A stretch of 64,000 nt of DNA from Pilatotrama ljubarskyi (taxonomy: Eukaryota; Basidiomycota; Agaricomycetes; Polyporales; Polyporaceae), in assembly GCA_022385805.1 (NCBI GenBank), contig MU277700.1, forward strand, positions 50,583 to 114,582, in the 5' to 3' direction. Shown here piece after piece: positions 1 through 11,924 of the stretch. Each line of letters opens with the position of its first letter. The first letter of the stretch is position 1. Both the position numbers and the translations under genes were made by a program. The notes below the pieces were generated by a model. The model saw nothing but the letters and a program-made list of their open reading frames with translations, ran no database searches and had not been told where the DNA came from.

Positions 1-968
1 GACACGGACTTGCGTACCAGGGCTGCGCAGCCAAGGGCGGAGGTCCAAGCGAGAAGTCGGTGGCTAAGTTGCAACCCAGTCCAGGAGCGCCCAACGAACG
101 TGTTAACCGTCGTCACGTGCTCTTCGGCCCCATCTGTGTGCCTCGTCAGTCTATACTGACGGCGTAAGGCCCTGATAGACTCGATGCATAGTTCGAAATC
201 GCACAGAACCTTAGAAAGAAGAAGAGTAGAACATGTGAGAGGCGCGGACCGTCTCAGCACAGTGACGGTATGCGTGACATGCGGACCGTCACGGTGGTAC
301 TCGATTGTGGTGGCTGTGCTCTGGGCCATCCCCTGTAAGCGTCGTAAGATGTACCTAGTAAGTACTACTTACGTGTCAGAAAGCTTGTCTCAAGTCGAAG
401 GGTTCTCCATGTAACAACGTCCAACTCGAAAATGGTCTGAACATCGATCACCATTGATTTGAGAAGAGTCGTAGGTCATGAGTGGACCCATCAATATTAT
501 GACTGTCAACATCAGGGGATCTATGGTCACCATCCGAATACTAAGTACGACGTACTATGTTCACATCAGCCTTACTGCTAACTTTGAGCATACTATCAGC
601 ATGTAGATAATTCCTAGTATAAACCCCTTCCATCAGGATATACTGAAGTCGAGAAGGAAACTACAGTGCTCTCCGGGCAGTCTGCCTTCGGATCTTGTCC
701 TTACCCGAAACCTACTTCGTGAGGTTGAAGTAATATGTATGCATTTTCGCCCAGCACGCCGCATGTATCTCAGTCACTAGCACGATCGGTTGTTCTGAGC
801 AACTTGGTTACATATCAGGACGTAACGTCAGTGGGGGTTCACATGGGCAGGATCTTGAGGGTATGTCGATTGAGGGAAGGTTTCTACGAGTAGGGAAGTC
901 CGCTGACAGGACTTTCGCTGTCGAACAGCTACTACTAGGTCCATATGTGAAGCCTGCGGTGCTTCCCT
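1..968. other. Intergenic, no gene identified
   Basis: AT-richer stretch with only short scattered open frames and no recognisable protein. It lies downstream of the FunK1 gene that ends at 969. No repeat, tRNA or promoter motif could be supported. Confidence 0.5.
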
Positions 969-3266
969 TCAAACCTTTTCGTTGTCGCTGTCTTCAGTTC
1001 GTCTGGTGATTAACTCGCGATAGCTTGAAGCGAACTGATCCTCCTGCTTGTCATCCTCTGGCCACGATAGTTCAACCAGGGAAGCGTGTAAGATGTGGCT
1101 GAACGCGGAGTGAGCATTGAGATTGTCTGCAACTTTCTGGAGACGTTCGCCGCGGGCCGAGTCCCTCGCTTCGCTTGACTTGATCTGTGAGGGTTTCGTA
1201 GCCCACCGTCGGCACAGCTTGGCGTCGATTCCGGAGTTTAGCACTTTATGAGTCATCGACATCTTCCGCTCTTCCCTGGGAGATCGTGCTGTGTATAGAG
1301 CGTAGAACCACTTGAGAAGCTCGTCGAAAATGACGCCGATTGGATGACATTCCTCATCCGATGTGTAGGTGCGGAAGACGTCCAGTGGTTTCTGATTGTT
1401 GAGCGGAGAGTCCCCGCCCCCTCGTCCCGTCCCGAGAAGGTCGTTCACGAAGGAACACAAGGGGCACCCGACCGATGATGTTCACACCGCCACATTCCAT
1501 CGCACTCTCTTTCGCCCAATTGCACCAGTAAACCTTGTGAGCCAACGTCTCTGCGACGTCAAAGTACGAGTTCATGAACTCCCCGACGTTTGGACAGTTG
1601 TGCGGGAGATATCGGACAGCGCACCATAGCATGGCATGGAACATGGATTCCAGCTCGTCGGCAAGTTCGATGTGCATGCCTGGGTCGTTGATCGCTTTGA
1701 CAGACATGAACTGCCAGGTTCCCTGAAGGATTTTGTCAGCTGCGGACTGATGTGAACGAGGGTCATCCTCACCATACGATGGGGATGCCCAGGCACCAGA
1801 CCACGCTGATCCAATCGCTTCGAGAGCTCCCAATCCGTCAGGAGACCTTCATATACCATCCCTCCATCGAAGATTTTAGGTACCATGATGATATTACCGA
1901 CGCTGATGTCTCGATGCATGACCTTGGCTTTCTTGTATGCGTCTTCATGAGCTGTGCCACGTCATGAGCACATGTATACAGAGCCACAGAATCGCACTCA
2001 CCCATCAAGCAATGCAGGAACACTCGGACGAGCTCTTTCCCAGTACGGAATCTCTTCAGAGGCAGGCCCACCTCCTTGACGGCGAGACGATAGTGCGCCT
2101 TGGTTTTGAATTCGCATTGCTGCCCGCGCTCGTGTACAGGAGCCGGACAGATGCCTTCGGAGAGGGTACGCTGTCCTTCTACGTCGCCATGGATGAGTGC
2201 AGTCGGGATGTGTTCGACTCCCTTCTCATTTAGGTAGACCAGGATCGAGCCTTCCTGCTCGGAGCCGGGCTGCAAGACCCGCCAGCAATCCTTGAGGAAT
2301 ACGAACACGTACTCAGGGTTCGTGATGTCCAGCGCGACGTAGCCCCGCGTTCCCCTACCCACAACGCCTGGCGCGGCGAATATAGGTCTCCCGACGAGGA
2401 ATTCGCGAGGTGTTCCAGTGACGGGGTCGCCGACCGTGAGCTTGTACCATGGCCAGTCGTCTACCAGCGACTCGGCAAACATCTCCCGCGCGTGGTCCGC
2501 CGCGGGAGGTAACTGGTGCGCTGCCCATTGAACCATGAGCGCGCGGTGCTCGGAACCCGGGAGAACGTGGCAAGCGGTAGGGTCATGGCCACGAACACTG
2601 GCTGACGAGTGCGAGAAACGCCAGAGGAAGAGACCGAGCTTCGCAGGGTCCCTCTCGTAGTCGAACTTGGGCGAGAAGATGGCGCCAGAGCGATCCCACC
2701 TGACGATGCGAGCGTAGCTACCGATAATGATAATGCTGTAGTAGTGCGTGCGTTGCTGACATTCGAACACGAGGGCAGGATGATTCATGAAGCGACGAAG
2801 ATTGTCCTTCCGCCGATTCCAGGATGGTCGACGAGTAAGGTCGTGATCGTCAAACGGATCGTCGGACGTGGGATAGCTCTCGCACTCGATCGAGAGCTCG
2901 ACTGAGGACCCGTCAAACCGCTTATTGATGGCCGCGCCGCGGAAGTCTTTGGCGTACATGCCGCCCACGACCTTTGTGCGCTCGGGGCGGGACTTCCTGG
3001 CGATAGAAGTGGCGGCAATGAGCACATAGTCTCCGAGAATTCCAGAATCATTGATAACCTCCAGCTTGGGGCGAGTGAGTGAAGAAGCTGACTATTGAGG
3101 GCATCCAAAGGCTTACCAATGGCTGATACAGGTCGTCACCCTGTTGATGGCTAGGAACGGAGTCGAACAATCTGTCGATTAAGTGTGCGTCCGGCTCCCC
3201 TTCCACACGAGGTAGCAACTCGGCCAACATCTGGTCGAGCGGAAGTTGCACCAGAGTGAGCGACAT
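969..3266 (-). CDS. FunK1-type fungal protein kinase (copy 1)
   Basis: Predicted protein of about 692 aa from five exons: 3266-3117, 3064-2002, 1951-1773, 1722-1459 and 1391-969. It is a FunK1-family kinase, a eukaryotic-protein-kinase-like family expanded in Agaricomycetes whose targets are mostly unknown. Visible hallmarks are the block ELSIEC, the stretch ARIVRWDRSGAIFS, GRGTRGYVALD, VKEVGLPL, the catalytic loop MHRDISVGNIIM and the metal-binding motif LLTDWELSK (DW where most kinases have DFG). The last intron (1458-1392) is the least certain: I chose it because it restores the frame that ends in HPIGVIFDELLKWFYALYT, which matches copy 2 at 46946-49833. The first three introns fall at the same places and phases as in copy 2. 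Start 3266 was chosen over an in-frame ATG at 3332 because the similarity begins there. The upstream ATG remains possible. Confidence 0.85.
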
Positions 3267-4273
3267 GGTTTCACGGGCTCTGATTCGATGTCTGAAAGCA
3301 GTACGGCGATTGAGAGAACGGGATGCCGGCAAGGAAGGCGTACAGACCGACCAGACTTATGAGCTGTAGCCGCTAGCCACAAGAACAGCGGTGCCCTTTG
3401 GTGGCACGGATGGGGGAAACAATCAAAGAAGTGGCTGGCGGCTAAGAGCTCGGCAAGGAGCGCACAACAACATTCATCTTTCCATTATCGCGTTGATAGC
3501 GGCTGTTTCGCCCGAGAGAACGGTTCAACCGTGCGCAGAACATCCATTCAGCCTCAGAGTAATTCCTGGAGCGCAACAGGTCAGACATTTCGAATCCCGC
3601 TTCCAGGACAATACCGAACTTACGTCGATGGTAGCGGTTTCGCAGTCTTGAGCAGATCGTGTTGTCTGAGGAGCCGCCTAAAGAGCCTCACGAAGCCCCC
3701 TACCTCTCGAAAAGAGCTTGAGCTATACTCCGCGGCGAACGGCGAGGAGTTCTGGGAGCGCTTGTAGGTTGGCAAGTCTGCTATGCAGAGTACTATCAGC
3801 ACTTCAGCGCGCGTTGCAGGGTACTCACATAACGGCTTACAGAAGTGCAGCGTCACATGCTGTATCATGAAACATACGATGACGGCGGTGACTGAGAGTA
3901 CCATGACACCCGCAGCTATCGACATGGCATGTCTCATCCAATGTGCTGTGCGTGCATATCATTACTGTAACGCTGAGTGTTCGGAGAGGATAGACTTTAC
4001 AAACTCTGCAATGTGAGTTCGACGGCTTCCGATGACGAAATCCTGGCAATATCACCCCCTGACCGTCTTGCTGCGTCATCCGGTCCGACTCGCGGGATGC
4101 CGTTCCACGCATCTGAATAAGCAGCCGCTTTCGCCTCTCAGCGCCGTATGCTCTTCAGCTGCTTCCATATAAGACTCGTCCGCAGCGCAAGGACACTCCG
4201 TTCTTGCACGACTCTCTTCAGTGTAAACGCCACTCGGATTTACGTTCAGCATCAACCGCGATCTGCATCCACC
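3267..4273. other. Intergenic between divergent FunK1 and GST genes
   Basis: Shared upstream region of a minus-strand kinase and a plus-strand transferase. A 105-codon minus frame (3937-3620) begins with a hydrophobic segment (AAGVMVLSVTAVIVCFMI), but nothing else in it looks like a known protein. I do not call it a gene. Confidence 0.4.
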
Positions 4274-5215
4274 ATGAGCACCCCAGACCAGCACATCCAA
4301 CCACACGCGACCGGCATTGCTGCCAAGACTGTGGAGAAGCACCAGGAGCCTCAGGACCTGATCTTCTATGCAGGATGGGCAAGTACCGAATTCGTGTCGA
4401 GCATCGCGGGAGCGGTGCTGACAGAACGCCCGAACAATAGTTCTGCCCGTACGTGCAGCGTTCTTGGATCGCGCTTGAAGAGCGCGGCATCCCGTACCAG
4501 TACAAGGAAGTGAACCCTTACAAGAAGGAGAAACACTTCCTCGGTACGTTCGACATAACAAGCTGCTCACCGCGAATAGCGCTGACGCCGACTGCCTCAC
4601 AGACATTAACCCCAAGGGCCTCGTCCCCGCGATCGAATACAAGGGGAAAGCCTTGTACGAGTCCCTCATCCTCTGCGAATTCTTCGAGGATGCGTTCCCA
4701 GAGTATAAGCCGCACCTCCTGCCCGACGACCCCTTCGACCGCGCCTACGTCCGCCTCTGGGTCGACCACGTCGCGAAGCAGATCGTGCCCGCGTTCATGC
4801 GCACCATCATGGCACAGGAGCCGGACAAGCAGAAGGAGAACCTCGAAGAGCTGTACAAGGCGCTGCGCACCCTCACCGATAAGGTGAAGGGTCCGTACTT
4901 CCTCGGGGACCAGTTCACCCTCGTCGACGTTGCGCTCGCGCCTTGGGTCGTCAGGGACTACATCCTGGCTGAGAACCGCGGGTATTCGAGGGAAGCGGCT
5001 GGCAGTGCGTGGAAGGCGTATGCGGAGAAGCTCGAGTCGCGCGAGAGCGTGCGCAACACTCAGAGTGTATGTCGCCTTGTTACAGTGATTGACTGTCGCG
5101 ATACTGACGCATAGAGCAGGACAAGGAGCACTATGCCGAGATCTATGCCAGATACCTCCGGAACGAGGCGCAGAGCGAGGCTGCAAAGGCTATCCGAGCA
5201 GGACGACCGTTCTGA
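4274..5215 (+). CDS. Glutathione S-transferase (omega/Ure2-like fold)
   Basis: Predicted 256 aa from four exons (4274-4378, 4441-4543, 4603-5066, 5117-5215). The product should conjugate or reduce substrates with glutathione in the cytosol. The N-terminal thioredoxin-like half has LIFYAGWFCPYVQRSWIALE, whose FCPY resembles the Cys-containing catalytic motif of omega-class enzymes, then NPKGLVPAI (cis-Pro loop) and LYESLILCEF. The C-terminal all-helical half has GPYFLGDQFTLVDVALAPW, the usual fold-capping box. Intron 1 (4379-4440) begins GCAAGT, not GT. Only this boundary yields the conserved AGW-FCPY junction, so it is a GC-AG intron. Introns 2 and 3 are canonical. Exact class and substrate are not decided. 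Confidence 0.9.
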
Positions 5216-5606
5216 ACAGGTGGACCCAGCAGAGAAGCCAGAGTACTTAGTAGTGCAGAAGCTGGAGCGAATCATGTTGTAAGATAGCCCCCGGAGGTTT
5301 AAGAGAGTAATTATTGAGATGTGATCGAATGATGGCGGGTTGCAAGCGATCTTCCACTACTTAGAGCGGACAACAGACATGCATGGCACGATGCTGCTGT
5401 CGCTGGAATAGGAAGGCGGAGGCTTTTGATCCTAACACACGCAAACAACGCCAGTGACGCCACGAGCCATGAGAATGCGGGGTAGCGCCTACCACGTCCT
5501 TCAAATTCAACCTCTAGACGAACACCACATACCAGGTAGGTGCTCTGACTCACAAACATTGTCGAATATTGCTGACATTCTGCACACACATTGCTAGATT
5601 GCTAGA
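5216..5606. other. Short intergenic region between GST and reductase
   Basis: 390 bp between two plus-strand genes, holding the GST 3' end and the promoter of the next gene. I see no further gene or clear motif. Confidence 0.5.
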
Positions 5607-6647
5607 ATGACGAACGTACAAGAAGCCCAGGCGCTGTACGACGGTGTGTGGGTCTCCGGCGGTGCGCACATTCGAGACTGACGGTCGCTCTTAGCTGCGC
5701 GCAAGTGGTTTGCGATTATACCCCCACTGCTGTGCCCGCCCACCTTCATCTTCGACGCGCCCTTCGGACGTTTCTCGCCATCCTCGGACAGCACATTCCT
5801 CGTAGACGGTACGTACCTCACCCTTCTCGCCTTCCCACCCTCCGCTCATCCAGCTGTTGCCCACCCAGGCATCAAGTCATGGATATTCATGGAGCTCGTC
5901 TCCCCGGTGACCTTCCTCTACGCCTTCCTGCGCTCTCCGCTCTCCTACGTGGCCGGCGGGTCCGCCCCGCCGCTCACGCCCGCGCACCCGCCCACGTTCC
6001 TCGCCGCGCTCTTCCTCCTGCACTACCTCAACCGCGCGATCATTTCGCCCCTGCGCACGCCCTCGCGCTCCAAGTCGCACATCTTTGTTCCCCTCTCCGC
6101 CGTGCTCTTCAACACCGTCAATGGCTCGCTCATGGGCGCGTACCTCTCCTCGCCCGCCGCGCGCGCGTTCCTCGCCGGCGCATTCAGCCGCCCGCTCTTC
6201 TGGGCCGGGGTAGGCCTTTGGGCCGCGGGGCTCGTGGGCAACATCGTGCACGACGAGATCCTGCTCAACATCCGCCGTAAGGCGAAGGCGAAGGGCAAGG
6301 CGAAGGACGAGAGCGCCGACGGGAAGCAAGACGACGACAACAACGGGAAGACGAAGAGCAAACAGGAGCACTACGCCGTCCCGCACGGCCTCCTATACCG
6401 CTACATCTCGTATCCGAACTACTTTTGCGAGTGGATAGAGTGGCTTGGCTTCGCGCTGGCCGCGTCCCCACTCCCGTCCCTCGCCTCGTCCTCCGCGTTC
6501 CTCAACACGGTCAGCCCGCCATGGCTGTTTTTCCTCTCCGAGGTGTTCTTGATGCTCCCCCGCGCGTGGAAGGGGCACAAGTGGTACCACACCCGCTTCC
6601 CCGACTACCCGAAGGAGCGCAAGGCCGTCGTGCCTTTCGTGTTCTAG
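5607..6647 (+). CDS. 3-oxo-5-alpha-steroid 4-dehydrogenase family protein
   Basis: Predicted 309 aa from three exons (5607-5643, 5695-5808, 5869-6647). This is a polytopic ER-membrane reductase of the steroid 5-alpha-reductase C-terminal family (NADPH-dependent reduction of a C=C bond conjugated to a carbonyl). Evidence: several hydrophobic segments and a C-terminal signature with YISYPNYFCEWIEWLGFAL, then RAWKGHKWYHTRFPDYPKERKAVVPFVF, the conserved family ending with HxWY and YP..RKA..PF. A lysine-rich cytosolic insertion (KAKAKGKAKDESADGKQ, about residues 195-220) interrupts the C-terminal half. The substrate could be a steroid, a polyprenol or an enoyl lipid. Sequence alone does not choose between SRD5A1/2, SRD5A3 and TSC13 types, though the C-terminus looks most like SRD5A1/2. 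Confidence 0.88.
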
Positions 6648-6931
6648 ATCACCGGCTCACGCTCCCTTGTGTGCTATCCGTACCTTCCATGTACATCTGC
6701 ACTGTCAGACTGTCCGGCGGCCGTATATACCACGTTTCAGAAATCACGAGGGTACAGCTGCAAACGTCTCTGGATTATCCCGGGTGAACGTAGCACTCTG
6801 GTATGGTATACGTAGCGAGTCATCTAGGTCGTAGTAAGCGCGTAACGACCTAGGGATGGAGTTAGAGAGCATACAAACTACAAGAAGCACCACACGTACA
6901 ATGCATAGCGCAACCCTAGCGCCGCGAACCA

Positions 6932-7851
6932 TCACCGGTGCGAGCCATAGCGCGCCTTGCGACCGATGTCGAAGGGGACGTACTTGTACTTGATCATGTG
7001 TCTGTGATTGTGCATTCAGCAGGGCGTATTATCGTAGGTAAGTCGGCGGCACTTACTGTATTTGGCGGCGCATCGTGAGGAGGAAGAGGACGAACCAGTA
7101 GACGACGAGGATCGGCCAGTAGACGGGGACGTCGAACATCTCGAAGAACGTGCAGATGAACGCTATGAGCGTGGCGCGCGTCGCGGACAACCTGTGGGAC
7201 ATCAAACAAGCATGTCTGTTGAACACCGACGACGCCGCAGATATCAGAACTGGCGATAGGACGCACCAGAACTGCCACTCGGGCAGACGCCTCACGAACG
7301 GCCTGAACTCGTCATCTCTCTGCGACGGCAGTGGCGAGGGGCCGCCCTCGCCGCCCTCTTCTAGCTCGTCTGCGAGGAGGTCATCTTGAACCGAAGGGTC
7401 GAACTTAGGTTGGAGGAAGGCGAGGAGGAGGTTCAGCAGGTAGATTGCGTGCGCGTCTATGGGTGGTGGCGAGGTCAAGGAACGGTTATCTGTGGAGAGC
7501 GCAGAACATAGACGTACAGGCCACTGTGGAGAAGCGTCAATGGCAGTTCTGAGTTCCACATAGCCGGGCGCAACGTACCAATATACCACTATATTCGAGG
7601 AAGGACAGAAATATAGAAGTTCTCGTCAATCATCCTACCCGCATAGCGTGAAGCTTCCAGGAACTCACCCCTTGTGCAAAGACGATCCTCAGCCCAAACA
7701 ACGCCAGCAAGCCCGCCGTCCCTAGCCAGCGGTAGAGCACAAACGGGGTAACGCGGTCCAGCCATTGCTGGTACTGCCGCTGACCCTTCGCGAGGTAGTT
7801 CGTCAAGGGCTCCATGGGTCCCGATGACTCTGCATCCGATGAAGCCATCAT
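6932..7851 (-). CDS. RER1: RER1, Golgi-to-ER retrieval receptor
   Basis: Predicted 195 aa (human Rer1 is 196) from five exons: 7851-7669, 7588-7579, 7456-7267, 7191-7057 and 7001-6932. Rer1 is a four-span Golgi protein that returns escaped ER membrane proteins in COPI vesicles. Diagnostic blocks are [69 protein letters not shown] and [18 protein letters not shown] near the C-terminus. Exon 2 is only 10 nt (encoding WYI plus one base). It is flanked by AG and GTACGT and is the only way to keep frame between the AQG and IYLLN blocks. As spliced, the protein has about two residues fewer than relatives just after WYI, so an alternative acceptor for exon 3 cannot be excluded. Divergent from the kinase at 8176. 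Confidence 0.92.
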
Positions 7852-8175
7852 TTTTGCACCGTTTTGTACACCTCTGCGTCGACGGCGAGAACGAAAGTAA
7901 GGGAGGAGGGCCGGCGGAGAGGAGGAGCGTGAAGGACCTGCGCAGACACGACGCTCGACCGCAACGCTGTCCTGCGTTCGCGCGGCGTTTGCCGGAGGAG
8001 AATGCGCGTAGGCGCCGGGTCCGCAGTATACGGGCCGCGCTTTCGGGTCGCGGGACCTCGGTCCTCCGCTCCCCTTGTGCCGAACCACCTCGAGAACAGC
8101 GAGCGATGAGATGGAGGACTCAGGGATAGTTGGATTGCGACCACCAGGACTCGCAGGATAGCAATCTTGAAGGCG

Positions 8176-9329
8176 ATGGCGAAAGAAGTGAGTGAGCCGT
8201 TCAGTATCGCGCATGAGCTCCTGCTCATGTTGTATCTACTCCAGGCACCCTCCGATGTTCCAGAGGCGATTCCGCACATGGAGTCGCACATTCTGAAGGA
8301 GCTCGCAGCGCATCGCGCGAAGTACTCGGATAGGAGCGGTGGAAACACTTTTGTTCCACCGCTGATTGTGGGCGTGCAAGGCCCTCAAGGCAGCGGGAAG
8401 ACGTTCCTGACCTCAATCCTCCGAGATGTGCTCCAGGCACCACCGCACAACCTCTCAGTCGCGGTACTCTCCTTGGACGATCTCTACCTCCCGCACGATG
8501 ACCTGATTAATGTGGCCGCCTCACACCCCTCCAACGCCTTGCTCAAGGGCCGCGGACAGCCCGGCACGCACGACGTACCTCTCGGGACAGAGCTCCTCAA
8601 CAAGCTCAAGCGAATCAATGACCCCAGTGCAGCTGGGCTCGATCTCGAGCTCCCGAGTTTCGATAAGAGCGCCTTTGACGGCGAGGGCGACCGCGTACCC
8701 CATGGCCCGATGGTCCGCCCTCCCATCGACGTTGTCCTGTTCGAGGGCTGGTGCGTGGGGTTCTACCCGATCTCCCGGGAGGAGCTTGAGCGCCGGTATG
8801 CGCAACCCGTCAAGGGCCTCGAAGACGACTTTCTCCAGCGTAAGGGATACCGTCTCGAGGACGTGCTGGAGATAAACGAGCGCCTGAAGGACTACGTCTC
8901 CTGGTGGAACCTCTTCGACGCATTCATTCAGGCAAGTGCACGGCAGGCGCATCCACTCGCGTAAATTTCGCTGATGCAAAGCGCCTGTGCGATAGATCAG
9001 ACCTCCGGATAACCATCCTTACACGTACATCTACAAGTGGCGCCTGCAGCAAGAACACCATATGAAGGCGCGGAACGGTGGGAAGGGGATGAGCGATGAA
9101 CAGGTCGAGAGGTGAGTCAGCCAATGTCTCGTCACATCAAAGTGAGCTAAGATATACGTCTCTTAGGTTTGTGGACCGCTATATCCCTGGCTACGTTTTC
9201 TTCGGGGACGGTGTGGTGGAAGGGTACGAGGAGGCTCCTGGGAAGAAAGTGACGCCGCCGTGGTCGGGACATGGTCTTCGTATACAAATTGGCGAGACCA
9301 GAGAAGTAGTGGAGGTGAGCAAGTTCTGA
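8176..9329 (+). CDS. P-loop kinase, D-glycerate 3-kinase/Tda10-like
   Basis: Predicted 344 aa from exons 8176-8931, 8996-9111 and 9167-9329, or 325 aa if a stop-free 57-nt intron with perfect signals (8188-8244, GTGAGT...CTCCAG) is removed. It belongs to the P-loop kinases that include plant glycerate kinase and yeast Tda10. Motifs: Walker A GVQGPQGSGKT, VAVLSLDDLYLPHDD, GRGQPGTHD, PSFDKSAFDGEGDR, VLFEGWCVGFYP, YIYKWRLQQE and FVDRYIPGYVFFGDG. These fit ATP-dependent phosphorylation of a small hydroxy-acid, but the fungal substrate is unproven. The first listed intron starts GCAAGT (8932). Only phase 0 there gives the family junction DAFIQ-IRPPDNHPY, so it is a GC-AG intron. Confidence 0.88.
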
Positions 9330-9425
9330 GTGTGTAGCGGATAGCAAAGAGTAGTGATATACATAGTAATGATTCCCTTGTTAAAGAGCGTCAGGCGTCA
9401 CTTCTAGCTCTGCCCAGCAAAAGCA

Positions 9426-9498
9426 TTCCCATTAGCCGACTCGAACGACTGACCTCATCATTACAAGTGATGCGCTCTACCAACTGAGCTAAACGGGA
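9426..9498 (-). tRNA. tRNA-Thr (anticodon UGU)
   Basis: The minus strand folds as a 73-nt cloverleaf without an intron: acceptor TCCCGTT pairing with AATGGGA (one G-T pair), D-arm GCTC/GAGC with loop AGTTGGTA, anticodon stem CATCA/TGATG with loop CTTGTAA (anticodon TGT), variable AGGTC, and T-arm AGTCG/CGGCT with loop TTCGAGT. B-box consensus GTTCGAGTC is present. A TTTT run (9421-9418) just downstream fits a Pol III terminator. Confidence 0.95.
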
Positions 9499-9805
9499 GG
9501 TGCCATTCTTCGGGCTCCTGAGACATAGCCGGTGTTCACACCCCAAAATCCTACGTCGCACTAACCAATCCTCTCAGGAGCACCCATACATGAACGCTGT
9601 GTGCCTGAGTTGTGCAGCCCGAGTTGTATGAGGTCGGAGAGCTCACAGGAGGCAGGAGGAACCAGAACCTTCCTTCTGACTTGCCTTTTCGGTCAAACGC
9701 ACATGAGCGCCTAACGGCTCGCATCTCCGGACCGCGACCTTCAACTCAGCTTGACCTCATCTCTCAGTCCACAGGCCTCCTACCCACGACCGCTTTCACG
9801 ACATC

Positions 9806-10285
9806 ATGCCTCTCATTGAAGTGAGTGCGATGTGGCTGATGATGTCTAGAGTTATGACTGACATGTTCTCTCGATCTGCCCAATCTGCCCGCCAACCTCC
9901 TCCGCGCACGCCTCATCTGGACATGTAACCGCGACCACTGTACTCGCAGGTTATTGCTAACGACCGCCTTGGGCGCAAAGGTGAGTCGTGGTGAATGTAA
10001 CTGGCGGTTTCTGAGCTCACATGGTGATTGTGACACTGCGTACAGTCCGTGTCAAGTGCAGCCCCGATGACACGGTCGGTGACCTCAAGAGGCTCATCGC
10101 TGCTCAGACTGGTACGGATCACAGGAAGATCCAGCTAAAGAAATGGTTCGTCTCTGACTGATATCCACTGCGCGCCTTCCTACTCACTGTAGCATGCACG
10201 ATGTTCTAGGTACACGATCTACAAGGATCATATCACCCTCGCGGACTACGAGATTCACGACGGAATGAGTCTTGAGATGTACTAG
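9806..10285 (+). CDS. HUB1: Hub1/UBL5 ubiquitin-like splicing modifier
   Basis: Predicted 73 aa from four exons: 9806-9820, 9950-9980, 10046-10145 and 10210-10285. Hub1 is a ubiquitin-fold protein that binds Snu66/HIND elements without being conjugated and influences use of weak splice sites. Conserved blocks: [56 protein letters not shown] and [11 protein letters not shown]. The first exon encodes only MPLIE. The protein stops at ...LEMY, with one C-terminal tyrosine instead of the YY-X ending I recall from most family members. All introns are GT-AG. Confidence 0.93.
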
Positions 10286-10638
10286 TCCTGCAGCCGCCCG
10301 TCGTCGTGCACTCTTTCCTAGGTCGATGTTCCGCATTCCTTCCAAGCTCGCTCGTATGAAATGTTGTACCTGGTGATGTATTTATACGTATCTGCAACCA
10401 TTCCTTGCCAGGTTCATGGTGCTCTCACGTTCCGCAGATGTGCGCGCTGGCTGTGCACATCCGAGAATTCGTGACTTTTACCTTGCTTCCCCCGCAGGTG
10501 GATACCGTGTGGCACGAAGATGGATTCCCAGGGTCATGCTTACTTGTAGAATGCGGCTGCACATCGCCTGCCTGGAACAGCGGACGGCATCGATACTCTT
10601 CATCTGACCTGTACCTCTGCCCTTGTCTCCTAGAGCAT

Positions 10639-11924
10639 ATGATGGATTCGATCACATTCACTCTGCCGCAGACACCGCCCTTTGTTCGGCGACACCAGGT
10701 CTTCCTGATCGCCCGCCTGGATCTCAAGGGCGGTCTCAAGGCGTATCGCTGTGTCGCTGCGCTCGATCACAACTACTCTCATGCGTCGTACACCGTGCGG
10801 GCGACATATCGTTTTTTGAAAACGGCCAGCAGGTGGGGGAACGCGTCAGTCATTCGAGCTGAGCTACAAGAGCTGAACGGCAAGTACGGCCCTCCCGGCG
10901 CCGAAAGGCAGGATGATATGCCAGAAATGCCTTGCCCATACACAGCATCCCTCCTAGGCGCATCCTGGATGAACCATCTCGACGAGTCCACTGGGTCCAC
11001 CTCTTTTGACGGGATTACTCTTACGTACAGGCATCTAGACGTCAACTTAGGTTGTCGGGCTTTTCGTACGCCGTCTCGACTATATGACACGACAACGAGG
11101 TCGGCTGACCGCATATAGCGAACGACGAGGGTATCACGGTCGTCGACATCACTGAGCCAACCCGTCCAGCATATTGTATGATCAAGTTCTCTGGTTCCGA
11201 AGTGCTGACACCTCTGTCGGCCAAGGAGTACTTGGAGGCATATTACGACTGGGACGGTTTGTCACTGTCGCTCATCCTGTACACTGTGATTCTGACTATA
11301 TGCGCCAATAGAGGAGGATGCAGAGTCCAAATACTGGACCTACTATCGCTGGAGCGCAGACCTAGCATACATCCCTCTGGTTACTGCAGGTATCCTCCGC
11401 GAGGCTTGGCCGGCAGAGAGATTCAACAATCGCCGTTCGGGTGAACCAGACCTAGCCGACATACCTCAAGGGTCTGAACTGCCAATCCACGACTTCTCGC
11501 ACTTCACATGGGCCGTCGAATTTGCCTGGTGCAGCGATCAGCAGCTCGCGCCTGACGCGTTCTCTGTGTACATGGCGTCACTCTCCCCCGAGGAACGACA
11601 CACCACGTGGAAGCTTACTCGCAAGCTCTGGGAAGCGGCGTTCAGGCTTCGTTTAGACCTCTATCCCGAAGCAACGGAAGTCGGCCCATTGCCTGTATCC
11701 CTGAAGCCATCCTGTACGAGAAGGACAGTACGTCCTTTGGCGCCGACTGCATATGCCAGCTCATATCGGATCGCGACGTACCCAAGGTGTTAGTGAAGCC
11801 GGTTGCGATTTCTTTGAGGGACTCCAAGTATACTAGAATGCTCGCTGAGGAATACACTAGGCGGGCCGGACTATCCGTGACGAACCCCATGTTCATGTAC
11901 GCCGACCCAGAAGGGCCTATGTAG
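10639..11924 (+). CDS. Uncharacterised basidiomycete protein, paralogue A
   Basis: Predicted 373 aa from four exons (10639-11065, 11119-11256, 11312-11650, 11707-11924). Function unknown. Its N-terminal half is clearly homologous to the gene at 32998-35706. Shared blocks: RHQVFLIARLDLK, AYRCVAAL, AELQELNGKYG, PCPYTASLLG, LDVNLGC, a motif VVDITEPTRPAYC and a downstream ILREAWP. Intron 1 sits at the same codon and phase (phase 1, after NLGCRAF) as in the paralogue, which supports both models. No signal peptide, membrane span or catalytic motif is visible. The C-terminus ends soon after LSVTNPMFMYADPEG, and the long repeat-like region of paralogue B is absent. The third intron (11651-11706) is inferred from frame and size. 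Confidence 0.75.

Noticed and set aside
4379..4440. GT donor at 4383 for the first GST intron
   Set aside because: It shifts the frame and destroys the conserved GW-FCPY junction; the GC donor at 4379 preserves it.
4518..5186. 222-codon minus-strand frame over the GST gene
   Set aside because: Antisense to confirmed GST exons; no protein similarity.
5877..6386. Minus-strand frames over the reductase gene
   Set aside because: Arg/Gly/Glu-rich shadows of GC-rich coding DNA.
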